A stretch of 12,330 nt of DNA from Thalassiosira profunda. Taxonomy: Eukaryota; Bacillariophyta; Thalassiosirophyceae; Thalassiosirales; Thalassiosiraceae. Below, in pieces: positions 1 through 7,082 of the stretch. The stretch spans positions 1 through 12,330 of the forward strand of contig JALLAP010000507.1 in assembly GCA_036939355.1 (NCBI GenBank), given 5' to 3'. The notes beneath the pieces are model-generated. The model worked only from the letters and a program-made list of their open reading frames with translations. It made no database searches and was not told where the DNA came from. The translations under genes and the position numbers were made by a program. Every line of letters begins with the position of its first letter. The stretch's first letter is position 1.

Positions 1-1749
1 GCAGCATGGGCCACAGCATAATGACCAACGCTAAACAAATGATCATCATGGCCCCATCCCCTCCAAACAGCGCCAGCGTGTTCTTCCAAGGGCCCTCGAT
101 GTGGTAGTAAACGAACACTGCAATGAACGGGCCCAGAGTCCGGGCGGCGGAGCCACCAGCAACCATAAAACCAAGATATTCTCCTTGGATTTCGTTGGGC
201 AGCAGCTTGGAGTACAATGCGAACGTCACCGGCCTCCCCGTCATAAATCCAGCATTCATCACCAAATATCCCACGAGGAAGCAAACCTTGTACGGTGGCC
301 AAGGCGTGGTCCAGTGGATCATCAGAATCAACCCAAAAAAGCAAGCGATGAGGGCGTAGACAATGAGCCACCGGTCTTCCACCCATTTGGACGCAATCAC
401 GAAGGAAACGTACGCCACGAGGCTCGCCGCCCCGCCGCACGTAAAGAGGAGATTGCACTCTTGCACGCCCCATCCAAACGAATCGTATGCGAGTGGAGAG
501 GTGATGGTCTCGAGCACGGACCAAGCGGCCATGACTGTGAATTGTGTAAAGATCAAAGTCAGCACCATGACAAGAGAAACTTCAGCTTTCTCTCCGTTCT
601 CCGAGTGTTGGGTTCCATTCTCGAGGCGATCGATGTTATCATTGTCTTCCTCGGAGATGGCGCCGTACGACGTTGCTCCTTTCTCGCTCTCCTCCTCTTC
701 CTCCAAGAGCGCCGAGCTGGATGTTTCGCTCGTCGCATCATCATCCACGAGACTCGAGTCTTCAAAGAGGAAGCGCACCATGAATACATCCACACAAAAC
801 ATCATCACCAATAGCCAGCCCGGCCCGGTGTATTCGTTAATCTTCAGCCCCATAATCTCGAAGTCTAGCATCGACAGGAGAGTCGTGAGGGCGGGTCCCA
901 TGATGAAACCAAGAACATTGACCGCAGTGACCGATGCAAGAAATGTGGTACGTTCCTCTGGAGTGGTGTTCCGAGCTATGAACGCCAACTCTGTTGTAAA
1001 CTCCATCCCGGCACTGATGCCATTGATCAGGCGGCTTGCCAGTACAAACCAGTGATTCGGAGCGGCCGCATACAGCGTCGATGCAAACAGTCCAACGAAG
1101 GAACTCAAAGACAGCAGAGTCTTTCCCGCGATGCGATCGCTGAGCCATCCAGCGACGGGAGATCCGATGAGCTGCCCCACACTGTAGAAGCTCACGACGA
1201 GTCCAAGAAAGGAAGGAGGCGCGCCGAGAAGGGCCAGGTAAAAGGGCACCGAGGGGACTACCGCGGTGAAGCAGCCTGCGGGGTAAGTATGTAGCGTGAG
1301 ATGGAATGCATTGCAGATGAGCACATGATGTGCACGCAATTTGCATGATGCATGGAATAGCACTCACACCCGTTGAAGAATATCATCGTGTAAACAACGA
1401 CAAACGAAACCACCGGCCGCTCCGTCGCGGGCTTCTTTTTCGGCAGCCGGATCGATTCCGTCACCGCCTGATTCGGCACGAGCTGCGTCAAGTTTGTCCG
1501 CTCTTCGTATTCTCCCTTGCGCACGCTGCTTGGGCGCAAGCTGCCGGAGATCCTACGCCCGAATCGCGGGCTGGGCGCGGACTGGGGCCCACTGATTCCG
1601 ACGCCATCGTCGAGGAAGCTGCCCTCGATGACGGAGGAGATCTTGCGGTAGAGGATGCCGCGGGTGCGCGGGGACGGTGGGACGTTGCGACGGCGAACGC
1701 CCGTTCTGGGCGACGGAGGCGGCAGCCCTGTTGGTGGGCGCGACGCCAT
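1..1749 (-). CDS. MFSD8: MFSD8/CLN7-like major facilitator transporter, two exons, C-terminus cut by window edge
   Basis: Exon 1 is 1749-1368 and exon 2 runs from 1275 off the left edge; 552 residues are visible. In animals this family is a lysosomal membrane protein (CLN7) linked to chloride and small-solute transport; an endolysosomal location here is inference. Residues 1-110 are a Pro/Ser/Arg-rich tail. Twelve hydrophobic helices follow, from about residue 112 to 550, so only a short tail is missing. The MFS loop 2-3 motif is GWLSDRIAGK at 170-179. Segments that look specific to MFSD8 are LETITSPLAYDSFGW (382-396) and FALYSKLLPNEIQGEYLGF with the following GGSAARTLGP (479-510). An acidic, low-complexity cytosolic loop (about 298-360) separates helices 6 and 7. 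ATG 1749 is chosen because it has A at -3 and G at +4; the in-frame ATG at 1830 has a poor context. The gene is divergent from the CBS gene. The family call rests on remembered similarity. Confidence 0.85.
1276..1367 (-). other. Spliceosomal intron of the MFSD8-like gene (92 bp)
   Basis: Donor GTGAGTGC follows codon 127 plus one base (phase 1), and the acceptor is CCCCGCAG. Splicing joins ...FFNG to CCFTAVVPSVPFYL, rebuilding the first transmembrane helix of the transporter. Without splicing, the frame of exon 1 stops soon after 1258. The same GTGAGTGC donor occurs in the CEP290-like gene. Confidence 0.85.
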
Positions 1750-2074
1750 GATGGCAGAGTGCGGCGGCGTTGGTGAAGGAGGTGGGATTGCTAGGCCCCG
1801 TGGCGAAAGTTTGTGGCAGTCGGATCGCATGAGGAGAGAGAGGCGGCCGGCGAGGAGGGAGAGGGCGGCTCATTCGGCTGTGCAGATTTGCAAAAGATAC
1901 CAAAGATGGTGTCTCAACGTCTCTCTCTACGGTGGAATAAGTACTAATCTGTGGGCTTCGGGTTCCTCCTCGCTCGCTTGCTTGCCTCTTCCTCTTTGGC
2001 TTCTCGATCTGGCCGCCGGACCTGCATCCATAGAAAGCAAAGACGACCGAGAGGAGGACGTACAACAGTGCATC
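1750..2074. promoter_or_regulatory. Divergent spacer between the MFSD8-like and CBS genes
   Basis: These 325 bases separate the preferred start codons of two head-to-head genes. The stretch 1829-1875 is purine-rich on the plus strand (GAGAGAG/GGAGGGAGAGGG). An open frame continuous with the CBS protein crosses it (ATGs at 1655 and 1829), but its third codon positions are much less GC-rich than the CBS domain itself, so I read it as 5' untranslated. No clear TATA box was seen. Confidence 0.45.
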
Positions 2075-2617
2075 ATGCGCGTCGCAGAGTTCATGATCCC
2101 GGCCGGGAAGGTGGTGACGGCCACCGCCGAGGACTCCGTTCTCAGAGTAATGGACCTCATGACGACGTACCGCGTTGGGGCCGTGGTCATCGTCAAGAAT
2201 CGAGACGATCCCAGCACGGACAAAGCGCCCGTCGCGGTGGGCATCGTCACGAAAACCGACATCCTTGCCGCGTACAAAGCCCACGTCGATCACAGCATGC
2301 CCTGCCAGAAGATCATGGGCAAGCGCCGCCTCGTGAGCTGTACCCCCAACGACGACCGAGAGGCAGTGGCGAAGATATTGGAGGAGAATAAGACGCACCA
2401 CGTGATAGTGGTGGACGCCAACCAATCTCACTTTGTGGGGCTCGTGAGCTCCTGGGACGTTGCGGTGCAGTGCGCCAAGGGCGGCTTCTCGTGGTTCCCG
2501 CAGTGGAAGAAGGACGTGCCGGTGTACGATCCGGACCATCCGACGTCGATAGTGAACCACCCGCACGAGACGAACACGACGTTTATGGACGATCTGGACT
2601 TGGAGGGGTTTCAGTAG
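2075..2617 (+). CDS. Tandem CBS-domain protein, about 180 residues
   Basis: The protein is essentially one Bateman module. CBS 1 is at about residues 1-72, starting MRVAEFMIPAGK and ending with the typical GIVTKTDILAAY strand-helix. CBS 2 is at about 80-140, ending GLVSSWDVAVQC. A polar tail of about 40 residues follows and ends DDLDLEGFQ. CBS pairs usually bind adenosine nucleotides or related ligands and act as sensors; no catalytic domain is attached, so the ligand and partner are unknown. The start is uncertain. ATG 2075 is chosen because the domain begins there and codon use becomes GC-rich. In-frame ATGs at 1829 and 1655 would add an Arg-rich extension that could be an organelle presequence, but the 1655 start would overlap exon 1 of the MFSD8-like gene. 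A decayed copy of its 3' end lies just downstream. Confidence 0.8.
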   Translation: MRVAEFMIPAGKVVTATAEDSVLRVMDLMTTYRVGAVVIVKNRDDPSTDKAPVAVGIVTKTDILAAYKAHVDHSMPCQKIMGKRRLVSCTPNDDREAVAKILEENKTHHVIVVDANQSHFVGLVSSWDVAVQCAKGGFSWFPQWKKDVPVYDPDHPTSIVNHPHETNTTFMDDLDLEGFQ

Positions 2618-2884
2618 CGAAGAAGGCGGCATGCACACTTGCTGTTTAGTGTAGATTGATGTACCAGTTGATAGCTACATGCTGGCAACTGGTTAGCCGC
2701 TTGCACGAAGACACGAACCCGCACGAGAAGAAACGACGTTTATGGATGGCCTAGACTTGAAGGGCTTTCGGTAGCGAAGAGGGCTTGCAATACAAACTTG
2801 CTGGTTAGAGGTGGTGTACCGGAAGCAACAAGAAAGCTGCTAGTAGAGAAGCAAACGCTCTTCATCTATGCTGGCAACTGTTAG
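2561..2884 (+). repeat. Diverged tandem duplication of the 3' end of the CBS gene
   Basis: Copy A (2561-2696) covers the last CBS codons, the stop and the early 3' UTR. Copy B (2719-2884) repeats it in order. Shared blocks include CCGCACGAGA (2561 and 2719), CGACGTTTATGGA (A copy from 2577), GTAGCGAAGA at and after the stop, ACTTGCTG, TGTACC and TGCTGGCAACTG (2680 and 2869). The offset grows from 158 to 189 bases because copy B carries net insertions. Copy B has frameshifts relative to the gene but still shows FMDGLDLKGFR-stop in one frame, matching FMDDLDLEGFQ-stop. Confidence 0.8.
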
Positions 2885-3024
2885 ACACGATGCGCCAGGG
2901 AGCGCAGTGGAGCTGGGCTCTCTTCCCACGAGGAGTGATTTCGGAATTGGGAAGAATTGCCGATGACAACTGAGATCACATCTCTAATTCCACAAGTCTA
3001 GTCAACAACCTGCCAACCATTTAT
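2618..3024. other. Convergent spacer between the CBS gene and the CEP290-like gene
   Basis: The two genes end facing each other. Apart from the CBS 3'-end repeat (to about 2884), positions 2885-3024 show no open frame, tRNA-like box or strong hairpin that I can support. Confidence 0.5.
2715..2775 (+). pseudogene. Fragment of the CBS-protein C-terminus in the downstream repeat copy
   Basis: This piece resembles the last 18 or so codons of the CBS gene, with small indels that break the frame after the HE codons. No upstream CBS-domain sequence accompanies it, so it is a partial duplicate and not a second gene. It could serve as an alternative 3' UTR of the intact gene. Confidence 0.6.
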
Positions 3025-3025
3025 T
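3020..3025 (-). terminator. AATAAA hexamer overlapping the CEP290-like stop codon
   Basis: On the minus strand the sequence reads TGAATAAA, so a canonical polyadenylation hexamer shares its first A with the stop codon. If used, the 3' UTR would be very short. Hexamer use in this organism is unknown. Confidence 0.3.
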
Positions 3026-6000
3026 CACTTGCATCCTGTAAGTTGATTGATCTGCCGTACCGCATCGTTGTATTTGTACTTCAAGTCCTCCTGAGCAATG
3101 CGTTGCAAGGGAAGATAGAGTTAGAGACAGGTGATGAATTGGTCGAAGCGAGAAAGGCAGCCAGCACTCACAATCTCCTCAAAGAAATTGAGATGGTCAA
3201 TCTTCGAAAGTCGCTCGTTCTCCTTCCGCAGATTATCGTTCTCGGCTTGCAACTTCTTCATCTCCACCTCGTTTCCCCTAGACTTGAGAGTCTTGTTCTC
3301 GCTGGAGATTGATTTCAGCTGCCGGCGCAGCAGTTCCACTTCGTCGTCCGTGCCCTGACCTGCCGAGCCGGTTTGCTGCAACGCTTTCTCCAGAGCCTGT
3401 ATCCTCTTCTGGTATCTCTCGAGCATGGAGGTGCCGTCGGAAGCATGCTTCTTCTCTTTCGCAAGTGACTGCTGAAGAGCCTTCACTTGCGTTTCCAGAG
3501 ACTTCGACCGTGCACTCATGGGACGCGATAGGCTGCCGCGGTGGCTGGCGGGTCGAGCCAAATGCCGTGGAGGCGTCGTGTCCTCTTCGATCTCTTTCGA
3601 CTTGGCACGCAGGGTGGCCAGCTCTCCTCGCAATTTGCTGTTGGTCGAAGCTAGACCAGCGACTGTTTTGTCCAAAACGGCGACGCGCTGCTTCAGATCA
3701 TCCAACGTCTTGGCGTTGTTGGTCTTATGGCACTCCTCCGTCAGATCTTTCAGCTTTGTCGCGGACATCCGTGCTCTTCTGTTCGCAACAAGCTTGGCAT
3801 TCTGAGCGTCGACCTTCTCCCTCTTGAGAGCATTCACTTGCTCCTCGGCCTTCTTCAACTCTTCCTTTAGCCGCGCCACCTCTTCGTTCGAGGCCTTCAA
3901 ATTGCCCTCGCTGCGCGCCCGGCCCTGCCTCTGGACCGAAAGCACTCGGTTCGCTCGCGTCAGATTTTCCTTGAGCTCTTTGATCTTGCTGTCTTTGGCA
4001 GCTCTCTCGTTGGCAAGTGTGCTGAGTTTGCCTTTCAAGGATGAGAGTGCCTTCTTCGAGCTGTCCAGCACATTCTGCGTCTCGTCGCACTGCTGCTGGT
4101 ACGCGCCGATGGCGCCCACCGACGCCTCGGCCTCGGCAAGCCGGGATGCTAAAGTGGCAATGTCGGCTTTCATGTTCTCCGCCTCCGTCTCGGCCCCTGC
4201 GAGCTTACCCTTCAGCTCTTCGATCTGGCGTTCCTTCTCAAACACGAGCGCCGTCGCGTCCTGGAGGTGCTGTTGCAAGCTGTTGCGGGCAGGCACCTGC
4301 CCGGTAATGCTCGCACCGGCAGCCCGCATCAATGACCGATCGATGGAGTCGGTCGAGATGGTGCGATCAGATTTGTGCTCGCGCGGTCCTTTCGCCCTGG
4401 CCAGCTTGAGATTCATTTGTTTGGCAGTGGCAAGCTTCTTCCGGCCGTCTTCCAAAGCTCGGTTCTTCGCCTCAAGAAGATCGTTTAGGCACGAGATTTG
4501 CACAGCAACCTTGGCCGAATCCACGCGACTCTGCTGCATGGCATAGATGGTGCTGCGGAGTTTGGCCACGTCGTCCATGTAGCCCGACAGCTGGCTCTGG
4601 GCCAGTCGAAGCGAATCGGCCATGCTCGTGACCTCAGGCTTGTCAGCAGCTGGCACCTGTTGGCTTTCTGAGCGGACAGGCAATCGGACCTCGGCTAGAT
4701 CCTGCAGGGCCTTTCGCCTTCCCTCCTTCTCTGCTTTGAGCTCCACCTCGAGTGACTGACACTTGACGGTGAGCCTCGCAGCTTCGGATGCCGCGCTCTC
4801 CCGACCATTCTCCCCTCCGGACTGTTGACTCAGTCGAGCCGAAAGCACGTCGCGTTCGTTGCGCAAGTCTCTCAAGGACTTCTCCAACGTTGCGACTGTG
4901 GCCGTCAGCTCTTTGTTCCGTTGGTCGGCGCCAGCATGCTGAGAAGAAGCCTCCTCAGTCACTCCCTCATTGGGCGAAGCAACCTCCCGAGTTGCCTTTT
5001 CGCATTGCTCCAATACCAACGCAAGGGCTTGCTCGGCGGATGAGGGCGCTGCGACGCTGCCCAACAATTCCTGGACCTTGTCCCTCAAATCTGGCGCCAG
5101 CATAGACGCATCCGAGCCTTCACGGCTATCCGCCTTCAAGGCCCGCACTTCCTCCCGTAGCTTTTGGTTCTCAATCACCAACGCGTGGTGTGCCTGTCCC
5201 AGGATGAACGCCTCGCCGTGGGGAGGCTCGTTGGACGCCTCGGACAGAGAAAAGATTTCCCTCTCCAACCTCTCAATCGTGACTCTGTCCACCTCTTTGT
5301 CGGACTTGAGGGTGGCAATCTCAGACGTCAGCTGTTTGGAGCGGTCGTCCAAGGGAAGCTCGACGGTGCCTTGCTTCACATTGCTGGCAAATTCCATCAC
5401 CTGCGCAACCTGGTTGGCGCTCAGGCCGAGGAACCGAACGCCCTTCTCCCCAATACATGCAGCCCGCTCCCGAAGTTGCGACAGCAGCTTGATGCGCTCG
5501 GATTCCAGGGCATCAAGTTGTCGAGTCAGCTCGGCGTTCGCGCTCTGAAGTCGGTTGTCGTCGCGTTCCAGTGCCGCCTTGACCTCCTGGTCGTCAAAGG
5601 CAAAATCTGGCCCAACGTTTGCCTTCTCCTTGAGCCAATCGCAAGCTTTTGCCAGCGCTCTGTACTTTTCCAGCTCGATGCCCAGCGCCTTTGTCAGGCG
5701 TTTTAGATCGTAGTCCCGCCGCCGAACGTCCGCCTCGAGCCGTTTTTGGTACCTCACGACCTCGGTCAAGCCGTGGTTTTGTTCGTATGCGGCGTTGCGC
5801 GCCTCGGCTCGCTCGAGTTGCTCTCGCACCACCTCAAGCTGCTGCTCGGCATCTAGGCACCGCTTCACCGCGCCGTCGAGTTTGGCGCTCGTATTATCGA
5901 GCTTGGTGTTGGTCCTTTCCACAGCCATTTGCTCTTTCCGCGCGGCCGACACGGATTGCTCCTTTGCACGCCGCTTGCTTACATTCAAAGCCCGAATGGC

Positions 6001-6804
6001 GCTGTCCAGATCGCGTTCGGCCTGGTTCTTGTCGCGCAGACAGATGTCGTAGGCCGATTGAAGCTTTCCCTTCTCCCTCCTGACCTTTGCAAGTTCGGCT
6101 CGGAAGGCCTCGTTTTCCTTGACAAAAGGGGCCTCCTTGTGCTTGTCCAGCGCGGCCAAGAGTCTCACGATCTCGGCGCTACTGGCAGCATCGCGGCGCT
6201 TCCAATCCTCCAAGTCTTTTGCGTGCGCCTGTTGCTCGGCTTCGAGATCGTTCACGGCCCTCTCCTTTTCTTGCAGCAACAAACTGTTGCTCCTGGCCTT
6301 CTCGTCCGCGTCCCGGTAAAGAGTATCGCACGTCGACGCGAGTTGCTCGCTTTGCTCCTGGAACTTCGTCTTCTCCGTGACCAGCAGGTCGATCTCATTC
6401 ACCAAAACGTCCTCGTTGTCTTCGATCTCGAGGACCGCGGCACGAAGCCTCTCATTCTCCAACTCCAGCCGGTGCAGCTGCTTGTTGCTGTCCCGTTGGA
6501 CCCTCTTTTGCTCGTCTGATGTGTTGGCCGCCGCCGCAAGCACCCTCTTTTGGGCGTCCAGCCGCGACTTTTGGGCAGTGACTTCATCCTCCAGCCGTGC
6601 GTTTTCGCCAATGAGCTCGTCGTTGTCCGATCGCAGCGTCTTCAGCGTCGTTTGGCACTCTGAGAGTTTGCTTTGGTCGACAATCGCCGCGTCCTGAAGC
6701 CGCTCGTTCTCCGCTTCCAGCGCCGCCAATTCGTTCTCTAAATCATCGAGGTAGCGGTCTCTTTCGTCGAGCAGAGCTCTAAGCTCAGCCTCAACGCGAG
6801 CCAT
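3025..6804 (-). CDS. CEP290: CEP290-like ciliary transition-zone coiled-coil protein, two exons
   Basis: Spliced product is about 1232 residues (exons 6804-3172 and 3090-3025), almost wholly coiled coil and rich in E, K, L, A and R. CEP290 bridges microtubules and membrane in the transition zone and gates the cilium. Two regions support the call. At about 344-480, HGLTEVV...RRDYDLKRLTKAL...FDDQEV...FLGLSANQ runs colinear with the conserved CEP290 core (YGL-x-EAV, RD-x-EI-x-L). At 1207-1216 the extreme C-terminus FFEEI|EDLKY is, as I remember it, the signature end of CEP290, rebuilt exactly by splicing. It is about half the length of human CEP290 (about 2,480) and lacks the acidic tail. ATG 6804 is the first ATG of the frame and has A at -3 and G at +4; the frame upstream opens only with TTG. 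The alternative is a generic myosin-tail-like coiled coil, which the motif pair argues against. Confidence 0.82.
3091..3171 (-). other. Intron of the CEP290-like gene (81 bp, phase 0)
   Basis: The donor is GTGAGTGC after the codons for EEI and the acceptor is GCTCAG, preceded by a pyrimidine-rich stretch with CTAAC. Splicing joins FFEEI to EDLKYKYND and gives 21 further codons to a TGA at 3027-3025. Retention would add 16 unrelated residues and then stop at 3121, losing the conserved C-terminal motif. Confidence 0.9.
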
Positions 6805-7082
6805 GTTGGATGGCTGCCGTCTCTGAGGTCCTTCCGTCTCCAACGCACTCAGCCCCACTTGTCGCAAATTCAAAAACTCAAATCCACTTTCGAAGCCTTT
6901 GAATTTTCAAATTCGAAAATTTGAAAGAAATTTTCAATTCGATTTGAAAATTCAATCCGTATTTTCAAACCAGTCGAATCAAAAAATTGATTTTTTCATT
7001 TGAAAATCAATCCAAATTTTCCAATTCGACTCGCGACTTTACCCGCCACAGCAGCAACACCAAGCCGCTCGCCAAGCCACCC
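6805..7082. promoter_or_regulatory. Divergent promoter with an AT-rich palindromic island
   Basis: This 278-base spacer separates the start codons of the CEP290-like and kelch/EGF genes. From about 6890 to 7025 it is strongly AT-rich against GC-rich surroundings. The 8-mer ATTTTCAA occurs at 6903, 6930 and 6961, and its complement TTGAAAAT at 6944 and 7000. Three consecutive inverted repeats each have 9-bp arms: 6905-6913/6918-6926, 6929-6937/6944-6952 and 6986-6994/7003-7011. No standard TATA box or RFX X-box was recognised. Confidence 0.6.

Noticed and set aside
363..1055. Open frame of 230 codons on the plus strand
   Set aside because: It lies antisense to the MFSD8-like exon, whose minus-strand product has 12 helices and family motifs; the plus product is Ser/Arg-rich with no recognisable domain.
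1553..2638. Minus-strand open frame of 361 codons opposite the CBS gene
   Set aside because: The product is His/Arg-rich and shapeless, while the plus strand encodes two clear CBS domains; it is a mirror of GC-rich codon bias.
6805..6873. 23-residue N-terminal extension of the CEP290-like protein
   Set aside because: The extension has no ATG (it opens with TTG), whereas ATG 6804 has a good context.
6890..7025. AT-rich island as a miniature transposable element
   Set aside because: The internal hairpins are separate short palindromes; the two ends do not form a terminal inverted repeat and no target-site duplication was seen.
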